The translations under genes were made by a program, and so were the position numbers. Positions 17,034-26,755 of a stretch of 64,000 nt of DNA are shown here, in pieces. This DNA is from JBJHBP01 sp050485645 (lineage in GTDB: Bacteria; Pseudomonadota; Gammaproteobacteria; Steroidobacterales; Rariloculaceae), in contig JBJHBT010000016.1 of NCBI GenBank assembly GCA_050485645.1, positions 19,709 to 83,708 on the forward strand. Direction: 5' to 3'. Below the pieces are notes generated by a model that saw only the letters and a list, made by a program, of their open reading frames with translations, was not told where the DNA came from and did no database searches. Position 1 is the stretch's first letter, and every line of letters begins with the position of its first letter.

Positions 17034-18242
17034 ATGAACCACACACTGAAGCGCGCAGCCGAAAACGACATTGAAGTGCCTCTGCTCGATCTTAGAGCGC
17101 AGTATCAGCAGTTCCGATCACAGGCGCTGGAGGTCATCGCCGAAGTCTGTGAAAGTCAGCAGTTCATTCTCGGACCGCGTGTGCGTGAGCTCGAAGCGCA
17201 GTGCGCCGCGTATGCCGGCGCGCGTCACGGGATCGGCCTGTCGTCGGGTACCGATGCGCTGCTGATCGCGTTGATGGCGCTGGACATCGGTCCGGGCGAT
17301 GAAGTCATCACCACGCCGTATACCTTCTTCGCCACCGCCGGTGTCGTCGTGCGTCTGGGCGCACGGCCGGTGTTCTGTGATATCCGTCCGCATGATTTCA
17401 ATATCGATCCGCAGGCGGTGCGCGATTTTCTGGAACAGCAGTGTGAACGGCGTGATGGACGCATCGTCAATCGTGTCACCGGTGGCACGGTCAAGGCGCT
17501 GATCCCGGTGCACCTGTACGGGCAGATGGCCGACATGCCGGCGCTGATGAAGCTGGCGAACGAGTTCGGCCTGGCGGTGATCGAAGACGCCGCACAGGCC
17601 ATCGGTTCGGAGCTCGAGGACGGTCGCCGTGCCGGCGGCATCGGCGACATTGGCTGTTTCTCGTTTTTTCCCACCAAGAACCTGGGCGCCTTCGGCGATG
17701 CGGGCATGTGCGTTGCCAACGACGAGGCGCTGGCCCGCAGGCTGACGATTCTGCGTGTGCACGGCGGCGAGCCCAAGTACTACCATTCGCTGGTCGGTGG
17801 CAATTTCCGTATCGACGAGCTGCAGGCGGCGGTGCTGCTGGTGAAGCTGCCGCTGTTGGATGGCTGGACGGCCGGCCGGCAGCGCAACGCGCAGATCTAC
17901 CGGGAGCTGTTCGCCGAGGCGCGGCTTGACGATGTCATCCGGCTGCCGGCGGTGACACCCGGTTACCGACACATATTCAACCAGTTCGTCATCCGCACAA
18001 CGCGCCGTGATGAGCTGCGCGCGTTTCTGCAGGCGAACAGGGTGGGCACGGAAATCTACTACCCGATGCCGCTGCATCAGCAGGCGTGCTTCGCGAATCT
18101 GGGTCATCAGCGTGACGATTTCCCCGAATCCGCGCGCGCCGCCGAGGAGACCCTCGCGCTGCCGATCTATCCGGAGCTGCGCCGCGAGCAGCTGGAGCGC
18201 GTCGTCGCCCTGATCGCGCGCTTCTTCGAAACGCATGTCTGA
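17034..18242 (+). CDS. DegT/DnrJ/EryC1 family aminotransferase (WlbC/WbpE-like)
   Basis: A 402-residue PLP aminotransferase of the type that makes 3-amino or other amino sugars on UDP-sugars. The PLP Lys is K215 in FFPTKNLGAFGDAG, and D185 in VIEDAAQAIGS contacts the pyridine nitrogen. VPLLDLRAQYQQF is the hallmark N-terminus of this subgroup, which supports the ATG at 17034. Its 3' end overlaps the PrsR gene by 8 bases, which ties glycan precursor synthesis to that regulator. It is distinct from the aminotransferase at 6309. Confidence 0.88.
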   Translation: MNHTLKRAAENDIEVPLLDLRAQYQQFRSQALEVIAEVCESQQFILGPRVRELEAQCAAYAGARHGIGLSSGTDALLIALMALDIGPGDEVITTPYTFFATAGVVVRLGARPVFCDIRPHDFNIDPQAVRDFLEQQCERRDGRIVNRVTGGTVKALIPVHLYGQMADMPALMKLANEFGLAVIEDAAQAIGSELEDGRRAGGIGDIGCFSFFPTKNLGAFGDAGMCVANDEALARRLTILRVHGGEPKYYHSLVGGNFRIDELQAAVLLVKLPLLDGWTAGRQRNAQIYRELFAEARLDDVIRLPAVTPGYRHIFNQFVIRTTRRDELRAFLQANRVGTEIYYPMPLHQQACFANLGHQRDDFPESARAAEETLALPIYPELRREQLERVVALIARFFETHV

Positions 18243-19620
18243 ACCCAACCACAAGGCTGCCGCTCGCAAGCTCCTGATCGTTGAGGACGATCCGGGCATC
18301 CAGAGCCAGCTTCGCTGGTGCTTCGAGAACTATGAGGTGATCGCCGCGGGTGATCGCGACAGTGCGATTGCCGAGCTGCGCCGTCACGAGCCGCCTGTTG
18401 TGCTTCAGGACCTGGGTCTGCCGCCGGATGACTCCGGTGTCAGCGAGGGGTTCGCAACGCTCACCGAGATCCTGGCGCTGTCGCCGCACACCAAGGTGAT
18501 CGTGGTCACCGGCAACGGTGATCAGTCCAATGCCGTGAAGGCCGTGGCGCTGGGTGCCTACGATTTCTACGAAAAGCCGGTCGACTTCGATGTGCTGCAG
18601 CTCATCGTCGGTCGTGCCTATCACATCCATGAGCTCGAGGAGGAGAACCGTCGCCTGCTGGCGAATGTTCAGGCCTCGCCGCTGGATGGCATCATCGCCG
18701 CCAGCGACGCAATGATGCGTGTCTGCCGCATGGTCGAGAAGATTGCGCCGACCAACGCGACCACGCTGCTGCAGGGCGAATCCGGCACCGGCAAGGAACT
18801 GCTCGCGCACGCCATTCACGGCCTGAGTCCGCGCGCCAAGGCGCCGTTCGTGGCGATCAACTGCGCGGCGATTCCCGACACGCTGCTGGAATCGGAGCTG
18901 TTCGGATTCGAAAAGGGTGCGTTCACCGGCGCCGTGAAGCAGACGCCGGGCAAGATCGAAGGCGCCAATGGCGGCACCCTGTTTCTGGACGAGATCGGCG
19001 ACATGCCGCTGGCGCTGCAGGCCAAGCTGCTGCGTTTCCTTCAGGAACGCGTCGTGGAGCGGGTCGGTGGCCGCACGGAAATTCCGGTGGATGTACGTGT
19101 GGTCTGCGCCACCAACCAGAAGCTGTCCGATGCGATCAAGGTGGGCGGGTTTCGCGAGGATCTCTACTACCGCATCAGCGAGATCACGATCGATATTCCG
19201 CCGCTGCGCGAACGCGACGGAGGCCGCATCGTGCTCGCGCGGCACCTGCTCACGCGGTTCTCGGAGCAGCAGGGTCGCAGTTTCCGCGGCTTCTCCGACG
19301 ATGCCCAGGATGCCATCGATTCCTATCCGTGGCCGGGCAACGTTCGGGAAATGGAGAACAAGATCAGGGGCGCGGTGATACTCGCCGAAGGCAAGTCGGT
19401 GACCGCGGCCGATCTTGGCATCGCGGCCGGGGAATCCAGGAACCTGAATCTGCGTGTCGTCCGCCAGGAAGCTGAAACCCGCGCCATCAATGATGCGCTG
19501 ATCCGCTCGTCGGGCAATATCTCGCGTGCCGCGGAACTGCTCGGCATCACCCGTCCGACGCTCTACGACCTGATGACGAAGCACGGCATCGATGTCGACG
19601 CCGTCGTCAACGCTGACTGA
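18235..19620 (+). CDS. prsR: PrsR-type sigma-54-dependent response regulator
   Basis: A 461-residue NtrC-family activator. The receiver domain has phospho-acceptor D59 in VVLQDLGLPPDDSG, a signature of PEP-CTERM-box regulators (PrsR). K573-equivalent EKPVDFD closes the receiver. The AAA+ domain has Walker A GESGTGKE (181-188) and the sigma-54 contact loop GAFTGA (228-233). A Fis-type helix-turn-helix ends the protein (ISRAAELLGITRPTLYDLM). In known systems its kinase PrsK controls exopolysaccharide and PEP-CTERM genes; no prsK, exosortase or PEP-CTERM substrate is in this window. Confidence 0.85.
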   Translation: MSEPNHKAAARKLLIVEDDPGIQSQLRWCFENYEVIAAGDRDSAIAELRRHEPPVVLQDLGLPPDDSGVSEGFATLTEILALSPHTKVIVVTGNGDQSNAVKAVALGAYDFYEKPVDFDVLQLIVGRAYHIHELEEENRRLLANVQASPLDGIIAASDAMMRVCRMVEKIAPTNATTLLQGESGTGKELLAHAIHGLSPRAKAPFVAINCAAIPDTLLESELFGFEKGAFTGAVKQTPGKIEGANGGTLFLDEIGDMPLALQAKLLRFLQERVVERVGGRTEIPVDVRVVCATNQKLSDAIKVGGFREDLYYRISEITIDIPPLRERDGGRIVLARHLLTRFSEQQGRSFRGFSDDAQDAIDSYPWPGNVREMENKIRGAVILAEGKSVTAADLGIAAGESRNLNLRVVRQEAETRAINDALIRSSGNISRAAELLGITRPTLYDLMTKHGIDVDAVVNAD

Positions 19621-19708
19621 AGTCGGTCACCGGCTTCGGCCTTTGGCGCTGGCTTTGACTTCGACCTCGGCCGTCGATCAGCCGGCGACGGTCAATGGCG
19701 GTTGACGC

Positions 19709-21070
19709 TCACTCCTTGAACTGCTCGGGATTCAGCTTGTGTCGCGCCAGCAGTTTGTAGAAATCGGTGCGGTTGCGCTTGGCGAGCCGCGCCGCCTGGC
19801 TGACATTGCCGCCGGTGATATGCAGCAGCTGTGACAGATAGCTGCGCGTGAACTCGTCGCGCGCGTCCGAGAACGACGGCAGTTCCTGTGAGCGTTCGCC
19901 CAGTGCGGTGCGCACCTGCTCGGCGGCAATCACCCGCGTGGGACTCAGCGCCACGTTCTGGCGCACCACGTTGTACAGCTCGCGGACATTGCCGGGCCAG
20001 TCGTTGGCCACCAGCAGCTCCACCGCTTCCGGCGCATAGACCTTGCGATCCTGTCCGGACTCGGCGGCGATCTGTTCGAGGAAGTGATCCACCAGCAGCG
20101 GCACGTCTTCACGCCGCGTGCGCAGCGGCGGCAGATGGATGTTCACGACATTGAGCCGATAGTACAGATCCTCGCGGAACGATCCCGCCACCATCAGGTC
20201 CTTGAGATCGCGGTGGGTCGCTGATATGACACGCGTGTCCACGTCCACGGCGTTGGTGGCGCCCACCGGACGCACCTGGTGCTCCTGGAGTACGCGCAGC
20301 AGCTTCACCTGCAGTCGCATCGGCATGTCGCCGATCTCGTCCAGCAGCAGCGTCCCGCCGTGGGCGGCCTGGAACAGGCCCTTGTGGCTGCGGTGCGCAC
20401 CGGTGAACGCGCCCTTCTCGTGACCGAACAGTTCGGATTCGAGCAGGTTCTCGGCCATGGCGCTGCAGTTGATTGCCACGAACGGTTTGTCGCAGCGCGG
20501 ACTGGCGCGATGAATGGCGCGCGCGATCAGCTCCTTGCCGGTGCCCGACTCACCGGTGATCAGCACTCGCGTGTCGGTGCCGGCCACCATATTCGCCTGT
20601 TTCAGGCAGGCTTCCATCGCCGCGCTGCGCGTGATGATCTCCAGGTTGCCGTGGTCGCTCCTGGGCAGACCGGAAAGCTTCATGGCACGCTCGACATAGG
20701 ACAGCAGCTGGTCCTTGTCGATGGGCTTGGTGAGAAACCCGAAAGCGCCGCTCTGCGTGGCTTCGACCGCGTCCGGAATCGTGCCGTGCGCGGTGAGCAG
20801 CAGCACGCACAGCCCCGGACGCTGGCGCTGGATCTCCTTCAGCAGCCCGATGCCGTCCATCTTCTCCATGCGCAGGTCGCTGATGACGAGGTCCGGCCGA
20901 AAGCGGGGCAGGGCGGACAGCGCTTCGGCGGCGCTTTCCACGGCTTCCACGTCGTACTTTTCGGCGCTGAGCCGGATGCTGAGCAGCCGCAGCAGCCCCG
21001 GATCGTCGTCGACGAGCAGGATGCGGCCGCGGTGCGGGGATTCCGTATTATTGGGGCGAGTCTGAACCAT
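19709..21070 (-). CDS. glrR: GlrR/QseF-type sigma-54-dependent response regulator
   Basis: A 453-residue three-domain regulator: receiver with D65 (LVISDLRMEKMDG), AAA+ domain with GESGTGKE and GAFTGAHRSHKG, and a C-terminal Fis-type HTH (VSQAARLAKRNRTDFYKLL). The receiver and the KRNRTDFYKLL ending fit GlrR, which in enterobacteria activates small-RNA and envelope genes with sigma-54. The ATG at 21070 overlaps the upstream lipoprotein gene by 23 bases; the longer frame to 21223 lies inside that gene. It is the last gene of the glrK-qseG-like-glrR operon. Confidence 0.88.
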   Translation of the reverse strand: MVQTRPNNTESPHRGRILLVDDDPGLLRLLSIRLSAEKYDVEAVESAAEALSALPRFRPDLVISDLRMEKMDGIGLLKEIQRQRPGLCVLLLTAHGTIPDAVEATQSGAFGFLTKPIDKDQLLSYVERAMKLSGLPRSDHGNLEIITRSAAMEACLKQANMVAGTDTRVLITGESGTGKELIARAIHRASPRCDKPFVAINCSAMAENLLESELFGHEKGAFTGAHRSHKGLFQAAHGGTLLLDEIGDMPMRLQVKLLRVLQEHQVRPVGATNAVDVDTRVISATHRDLKDLMVAGSFREDLYYRLNVVNIHLPPLRTRREDVPLLVDHFLEQIAAESGQDRKVYAPEAVELLVANDWPGNVRELYNVVRQNVALSPTRVIAAEQVRTALGERSQELPSFSDARDEFTRSYLSQLLHITGGNVSQAARLAKRNRTDFYKLLARHKLNPEQFKE

Positions 21071-21722
21071 TCTCACGTTCCCTGATTGAGCGTTCAATAT
21101 TGGCAATGGCGTCGAGCCGCTCGAGCGCATCCTCGAGCTCTGCGCGCAGACGCCGGTTTTCCTCCAGCGCAGCTGCCAGACGTCGGGCATTCGCGGACTG
21201 CTGCTGTTCCAGTTCCGTGGCATTGCGGCTGCGCAGCTGTTCCGTCTCTGCGTCCAGTTTCAGCGTCTGTTCGGCCTGATTGAGGAAGATCGCGGCCAGC
21301 ACCCGTTCTTCAGGCAGCAGTGTATTGCCGGAGGCGAGCAGCTGGTTGAGCAGACGCTGCGCGTCGGCGGCATTGCTCCAGGCATGGCCCGGCGTGGCAT
21401 GGATCAGCGCCATGCGCAGCCGGTTGGTGGTGGTGGGCGAGCGGCTCAGTGCGTCGGCCGCGTCACGGTAGGCGTCGGCCTGCTGCACGGGGTCGTCGCT
21501 GGCCAGCGCGTGCACCGCCTCGAGATAGATGCCCACACCGTTGCCTGTTATCCGTGTCAACGAACCATCGGCGGACGAGGCGGGCGCATCGACACCGTTC
21601 CCGTCCCCGAGGATTCCGCCCATGCCGCTGCAGCCGGCCATGGCGGCCAGCACAAGCATCGCCCCGATCCGGTACGCCGGCGCGCGGAGCATGTGTCGCA
21701 GTCTGTGTAATGAATCAGGCAT
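21048..21722 (-). CDS. QseG-like lipoprotein
   Basis: A 224-residue exported lipoprotein. A basic N-terminus and hydrophobic core lead to the lipobox LAAMAGC, with the lipidated Cys at residue 31. The mature protein is helical (YLEAVHALASDDPVQQADAYRDA) and ends in a coiled coil (AALEENRRLRAELEDALERLDA). It lies between the sensor kinase (8-base overlap) and the response regulator (23-base overlap). This is the place and layout of QseG, the outer-membrane partner of the QseE/GlrK sensor. Sequence alone would not identify it; the operon does. Confidence 0.75.
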   Translation of the reverse strand: MPDSLHRLRHMLRAPAYRIGAMLVLAAMAGCSGMGGILGDGNGVDAPASSADGSLTRITGNGVGIYLEAVHALASDDPVQQADAYRDAADALSRSPTTTNRLRMALIHATPGHAWSNAADAQRLLNQLLASGNTLLPEERVLAAIFLNQAEQTLKLDAETEQLRSRNATELEQQQSANARRLAAALEENRRLRAELEDALERLDAIANIERSIRERENGSDSPQ

Positions 21723-23178
21723 TGGCCACCAGAAGCGGTCTGTCCGCCGCGCGACGCAGCGGCAGGCGCACCTGAAAACGCGCGCCGGGGTTGTCATTGA
21801 GGACCAGTCTCACCGTGCCACCATGCGCCTGCACGCATTCGGCCACCACCGACAGGCCGATACCGGTGCCGCCCACCGGACCGCCCTGCATGCGACGTCC
21901 CTGATAGAACGCTTCGAATATGCGGTCGCCGTCCTCGGGCGCGACGCCCGGCCCGCTGTCGGACACATCGATCACCAGCTCGTCGCCGTGCATGGCCGCA
22001 TCGATCTGGATGGCGCCGTCCGGTGGCGTGAACTTGATGGCATTGGACAGCAGGTTCTCCAGTACCAGACGCAGCTTGCCGGCATCGGCGCGCACATTGA
22101 TCGACTCGACGTTGATCTGCAGTCTGATGCGCTGCTTGGAGATCGTCAGCCGATGCTGGCTGAGTATGCCGAAGACCAGTGGCTTGAGTTCGAACTCGGT
22201 GATTTCCAGTCGCGCCGTGTTGGTCTGCCAGGCACTGAACGTGAGCAGGTTCTCGATCAGCTGCTGAAGCTTGAGGCCGTTGTCGCGCAGGATGGACGTT
22301 ACCTCGGTCTGCTGTTTGTCCAGCGATCCCACCGAGCCGTCCAGCAGCAGCTCCGTACCCTCGCGGATATTGGCCAGCGGTGTCTTGAGTTCGTGCGACA
22401 TGTGGCGCAGGAAGCGGTTCTTTTCTTCCGCCGACTCCATCAGCCGCAGCCGCAGCCATTCCAGCTTACGTCCCAGCGCCTCGATGTCACGCGGCCCGGC
22501 AACCTCGATCTGATGATTGAAATCGCCTTCGCCCAACGCCCTGATCGCCCGGTCCACGCGTCGCATCGGGCGTCCGACCACCACCAGAAAGAACAGCACC
22601 AGCAGCGCTGTTCCCGGAATCAGCGCGGCCGACTGCCAGACCAATGACTGGCGCGCGGAGCGGCTGTCTTCCTGCAACTGGCCGAGTTTGTCGTTGACCA
22701 GACCGCGCGTGACCTGCGCGACCTCGCGGGCGTCGGCGTTCATGGCGCGGAATGTGTCGATTATCCTTTCGTCCGGCGCACCTTCCTGCGTGGGCGCGGA
22801 AAGGATGTTGCGAACGGTTGCCGCGCGCATCACGATGGCCGACAGCTGCGCTGTGACCTCCTCGCTTTGCGGCAGGTTGGTCAGTGCCTGGGTGCTGCGC
22901 GCCAGGGAAACCAGGTCGCCGTCGAACAGGGTCAGAAGTCCCGGATCCGGGATCACCAGATACTGAAGCGCGCTGCGCTGCATGTCGCCCAGCAGGGACG
23001 CGATGCGCTGATTCTCGCGCGTGATGGCGGCGCTTTCGTTCACCACGGTCTCGCTGGCCAGGGCATGGCGGCCCAGCGTCGCCACCGCGTTGCCCACCGC
23101 GATCAGCAGCGGCAGCGCGACCAGTGCCAGACCCAGCAGGATCAGGCCGAGCAGTGTTCGCGGGCGCCCCAGCCTCAT
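21715..23178 (-). CDS. glrK: GlrK/QseE-type sensor histidine kinase
   Basis: A 487-residue membrane kinase. Membrane segments at about 10-30 and 182-202 flank a periplasmic helical sensor of about 150 residues. A HAMP linker (VGRPMRRVDRAIRALGEGDF) is followed by the phosphorylation site H262 in MSHELKTPLANIREG. The ATPase domain has NLLSNAIKFTP, DSGPGV and GGTGIGLSVV. The start MRLGRPRTLLGLILLG was chosen because the frame upstream lacks a membrane signal. It is 109 bases after galE on the same strand and phosphorylates the GlrR-type regulator two genes on. Confidence 0.87.
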   Translation of the reverse strand: MRLGRPRTLLGLILLGLALVALPLLIAVGNAVATLGRHALASETVVNESAAITRENQRIASLLGDMQRSALQYLVIPDPGLLTLFDGDLVSLARSTQALTNLPQSEEVTAQLSAIVMRAATVRNILSAPTQEGAPDERIIDTFRAMNADAREVAQVTRGLVNDKLGQLQEDSRSARQSLVWQSAALIPGTALLVLFFLVVVGRPMRRVDRAIRALGEGDFNHQIEVAGPRDIEALGRKLEWLRLRLMESAEEKNRFLRHMSHELKTPLANIREGTELLLDGSVGSLDKQQTEVTSILRDNGLKLQQLIENLLTFSAWQTNTARLEITEFELKPLVFGILSQHRLTISKQRIRLQINVESINVRADAGKLRLVLENLLSNAIKFTPPDGAIQIDAAMHGDELVIDVSDSGPGVAPEDGDRIFEAFYQGRRMQGGPVGGTGIGLSVVAECVQAHGGTVRLVLNDNPGARFQVRLPLRRAADRPLLVANA

Positions 23179-23287
23179 ATCGCGCCGTACCTGTACTGCG
23201 CGAGCACGGCGGCCGTAGGCGTGGCGGGTTTGCGGATGATGGATTTGGACATCGTGCAGTCGGCGGTGTTGTGGATCTGTTTGCGAT

Positions 23288-24313
23288 TCAGGCGTTATGC
23301 CCCGGCCGATCACTCGAAGCGGACCACCCGTCAGCCGCGAGGCGCTGTTCCCAGCGCAGCGCGGTGGCGACGATGCCGGTCAGGTCATCGTGACGTGGGG
23401 TCCATCCCAGCACCTGACGGATGCGATCGGCGCGGGCGATCAGCGTGGGCGGGTCTCCGGGCCGGCGCTCGGCCTCGCGAATGTCAAGCTCGCGCCCGGC
23501 AACCCGTTCGACGGTGGCCAGCACCTCGCGCACGCTGTAGCCGCGCCCGTAGCCGCAGTTCAATGTCGTCGATTCGCCGCCGTTGCGCAAGTACGCCAGC
23601 GCTTTCAGGTGGGCGTCGGCCAGATCCTCCACGTGGATGTAGTCGCGCACGCCGGTGCCGTCGGGCGTGGGGTAGTCTGTGCCGAAAATGGTCACGTGGC
23701 TGCGTTTGCCAACCACGGCTTCGCAGGCGACCTTGCTCAGCAGGGTGGCGTTCGGCGTGGCCTGGCCGATGCGCGCCTGGGGATCGGCCCCGGCCACGTT
23801 GAAGTACCTCAGCGCCACGTAGCGCAGGTCGGTCGCGGCGGCCACGTCGCGCAGCATCCATTCCGTCATCAGCTTGGACACGCCATACGGGTTGATCGGC
23901 GCCGTCGGGGTCTGTTCGGATGCGTAGCCGTCGGCCGGGATGCCGTACACGGCGGCGGTCGAGGAGAAGACGAAGTGCTTCACGCCCGCCGCTACGGAAC
24001 GTTCCAGCAGCGTACGGCTGGCGCAGGTGTTGTTGCCGTAGTATTTCAGCGGCTGGCTGACCGACTCGGGGACGACGATATGCGCGGCGAAGTGCATCAC
24101 GGTATCGATGTCGTGTCGGGCAAAGAGGTCGTCCAGACAGGCGCGGTCACCGGTACCACCTTCAATCAGATCGCCGTACAGAACGGCCTGTCGAAACCCG
24201 GTGGACAGGTTGTCGAGCACGATGACATGCTCTCCGGCTTCGCCCAGTTGTCTCACGATGTGAGAGCCGATGTAGCCGGCACCGCCGGTCACGAGTATTG
24301 TTTTCCTGCTCAT
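23288..24313 (-). CDS. galE: UDP-glucose 4-epimerase
   Basis: This NAD-dependent short-chain dehydrogenase interconverts UDP-glucose and UDP-galactose (or the GlcNAc/GalNAc pair). The N-terminus ILVTGGAGYIGSH binds NAD. The catalytic triad is visible as Ser/Thr in FSSTAAVYG and Tyr/Lys in PYGVSK. RYFNVAGADP and the C-terminal ERRPGDPPTLIA are typical. The ATG at 24313 gives 341 residues, the usual length. It probably feeds UDP-galactose to the glycan genes. It is divergent from the lipoprotein gene at 24370. Confidence 0.93.
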   Translation of the reverse strand: MSRKTILVTGGAGYIGSHIVRQLGEAGEHVIVLDNLSTGFRQAVLYGDLIEGGTGDRACLDDLFARHDIDTVMHFAAHIVVPESVSQPLKYYGNNTCASRTLLERSVAAGVKHFVFSSTAAVYGIPADGYASEQTPTAPINPYGVSKLMTEWMLRDVAAATDLRYVALRYFNVAGADPQARIGQATPNATLLSKVACEAVVGKRSHVTIFGTDYPTPDGTGVRDYIHVEDLADAHLKALAYLRNGGESTTLNCGYGRGYSVREVLATVERVAGRELDIREAERRPGDPPTLIARADRIRQVLGWTPRHDDLTGIVATALRWEQRLAADGWSASSDRPGHNA

Positions 24314-24369
24314 GCGTATTCTTCGGGTGACATAATGAATCGGCGCGAGTGTAACAGTCTGGTCTGACA

Positions 24370-26661
24370 ATGCCGGGAATCGGATCGCAGTTCAGTAGTT
24401 CGGAGCGGGCGCGGGCGCGGGCGCTGGCGCTGGCGCTGGCGCGGGCCGGCGCGGGCGCGCGGGCGGGGATGGCTGTCGCGCTGCTCATGTCGCTGCTCGC
24501 CCCGGTGCTCACCGGCTGCGGGTCCTCGTCCGGCTCCTCGCCGGCCGCGGCGTTCGAGCCGGTCCGCATCAGCGGTGTCGTGAGCTTCGACAGGGTACCG
24601 GTCACCGCCGGTGGCGGGTTGGACTATACCGCCACACAGCCGGTACCGGCCCGCGGCGTGCTGGTGCAGATGGTGGGTAATGGTACCGTGCTGGCGGAAT
24701 CCGCCACCGACGAGGACGGCCACTACAGCCTGATGCTGTCCCAGTCACGCGAGGTGCGGATTCAGGTGCGTGCTGAAATGCACCGTGCCGGGTCGGGCGG
24801 ATGGCACGTGCGGGTGGTGGACAATACCGCGGGTAACGCGCTGTACGCCCTCGACAGCGCGCCGATCCATGGCCGCGACGGCGATCAGGTGCGTAATCTG
24901 CATGCCGCATCAGGGTGGAACGGAGCCGCGTACAGCCAGTCGCGCGCCGCGGCGCCGTTCGCGATCCTGGATGTGATTCACGACGCCATGGCGCTGGTGC
25001 GCGAGGCCGACGAGGGCATCACGTTCCCGCCGCTTCAGGTGCACTGGAGTCCGCTGAACGCGCCGGTGCTGAGCGACGCCGGTACGCTCGATGTCGCCAA
25101 TGGCGACATCGGATCGAGTTTCTTTGCGCCGGGCTTTGGCATCTATGTGCTCGGCGCGGAAGGTGAGGACACCGACGAATTCGATCGTCACGTGATCGCG
25201 CACGAATGGGGGCATTTTTTTGAAGAGGTGGTTGCGCGCAGCGACTCACAGGGTGGACCGCATGCGCTGGGCGACCATCTGGATCCGCGCGTGGCCTTCA
25301 GCGAAGGCTGGGCTAACGCGTTTTCGGCATTCGTCACCGGCGACAGCATCTACAAGGATTCGCTCGGCCCCGGGCAGGCTGACAGCTTCACGTTCGACAT
25401 CAGCGGCGTCACCGAACCCTTCTCTCTCCATCGCGGCTGGTTCAGTGAGCAGTCGGTGCAGGAACTGCTGTATGCCCTGTTCGAACCCGAATCCGCGGCA
25501 ACGGGACGGGGGCCGGGTTTCGGCTTCGCGCAGCTGCACGATGTCATGGCCGGTCCGTTCGCCACCGATGTGGCGCTGACGACGATCTTCTCGTTTCTCC
25601 ACGCGCTGAAAACGCTGCGCCCGGAGGCCGATGCGCCCGCCATCGATCAGCTCACGCAGTCACAGGCCATCGATCCGGTGGTCGACGCCTGGGCCAGCGA
25701 TGAAACCAATGCCGGCTACTGGTTCAGCAACGATGTGCTGCCCCTGTATCAGGACCTGGTGCCCGGCGGCGGCGCGGTGAATGTATGCAGCTCCAACACC
25801 TTCACGAGCTTCTTCTCCGGCGCGGTGAACAAGCTGTCGTCGCGACGCTTCCTGCGCGTGGAAATTCCGGTCGGCGGTCTGTATACGGTGACATCGCGCG
25901 CCACACTGATGCCCGAGTTCCAGGCGGCCAGCCCTGGCATCGTCGTGCATCGGGTGGGACGCATCGCCACCACGCAGGCACGCCCGGGCGATGTGTGCTC
26001 GGTGGGCGATCCGCCGTCGGCCTGCGCAGTCTCGATAACCGGCCAGCTGAGCGCGGGCACGCATGTGATCGAGGCCTTCGAATGGACCAATGCGCAGGAG
26101 GATCCGGACCATCCGCCGATCGGCCGTACCTGTTTCGACGTTCAGATCGCAGCCGGGGCGGCCGGCAAACCGGTCGCGCCGCTGGAGATGGACTACACGC
26201 TGGAAGGCACGCCCGTGCCCGGCGTACCACTGACGGTGCACTTGCGGGTGCGCAGCGGCGTCGCGCTGGAGTCGCTGGCACTCAGCGTGCACGGTGATGA
26301 GGAGCTGGTGGTGACCACGATGCAGCTGCCCACGGTGAGCGGTGCGGCGCCCGGCGAGGTGCTGCGCGCATCGGTCACGGTACTGCCGGTGGCCGGACGC
26401 GCTCACCTGACCCTGCTGGCCCGCGCCCATGCCGGCGGACACGCCCGCTCCGCGGTGCTGACCGTACCGGTATCGGCCCCGGCGCTGGCTCCGGCAACGG
26501 TATCGGCCCCGGCCACCGCACTCGTGGCACCCACGCCGGTGGATCAGACGGCAGCGGCACTGCCCGGCGGGGTTCGCCCGGCAGCGCAGCGGCGGCATGC
26601 CCGGGTGACCGTGGATGCTCGCGGTGAGCGCCTGTTTTCCCTGCCCGCCGAATTTCGCTGA
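24370..26661 (+). CDS. Putative exported zinc metalloprotease lipoprotein
   Basis: A 763-residue protein. The N-terminus is an Arg/Ala/Leu/Gly low-complexity run coded by GCGCTG/GCGGGC repeats, then a hydrophobic core ending in lipobox LTGC (Cys50). An internal ATG at 24469 is another possible start. HEWGHFFEE (H278, E279, H282) and SEGWANAF with E312, 30 residues later, form a gluzincin-like zinc site. A carboxypeptidase-regulatory-like beta domain seems to precede it (ARGVLVQMVGNGTVL, DEDGHYSL). The C-terminus has beta-rich repeats and an Ala/Pro/Thr tail. It is unlike any protease I can name; the catalytic call rests on the motif pair. Confidence 0.6.
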   Translation: MPGIGSQFSSSERARARALALALARAGAGARAGMAVALLMSLLAPVLTGCGSSSGSSPAAAFEPVRISGVVSFDRVPVTAGGGLDYTATQPVPARGVLVQMVGNGTVLAESATDEDGHYSLMLSQSREVRIQVRAEMHRAGSGGWHVRVVDNTAGNALYALDSAPIHGRDGDQVRNLHAASGWNGAAYSQSRAAAPFAILDVIHDAMALVREADEGITFPPLQVHWSPLNAPVLSDAGTLDVANGDIGSSFFAPGFGIYVLGAEGEDTDEFDRHVIAHEWGHFFEEVVARSDSQGGPHALGDHLDPRVAFSEGWANAFSAFVTGDSIYKDSLGPGQADSFTFDISGVTEPFSLHRGWFSEQSVQELLYALFEPESAATGRGPGFGFAQLHDVMAGPFATDVALTTIFSFLHALKTLRPEADAPAIDQLTQSQAIDPVVDAWASDETNAGYWFSNDVLPLYQDLVPGGGAVNVCSSNTFTSFFSGAVNKLSSRRFLRVEIPVGGLYTVTSRATLMPEFQAASPGIVVHRVGRIATTQARPGDVCSVGDPPSACAVSITGQLSAGTHVIEAFEWTNAQEDPDHPPIGRTCFDVQIAAGAAGKPVAPLEMDYTLEGTPVPGVPLTVHLRVRSGVALESLALSVHGDEELVVTTMQLPTVSGAAPGEVLRASVTVLPVAGRAHLTLLARAHAGGHARSAVLTVPVSAPALAPATVSAPATALVAPTPVDQTAAALPGGVRPAAQRRHARVTVDARGERLFSLPAEFR

Positions 26662-26755
26662 GTGACGTTTTCCGAGAGTTCAGTCACGGCGGCCGCTTGC
26701 CGGCCTTTCCTATAGTGCCGCTTCAATAACAACCACGGGCGCAGAGAGCGCACGG

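Noticed and set aside
23297..24367. 356-residue forward frame over galE
   Set aside because: galE motifs on the other strand are unambiguous.
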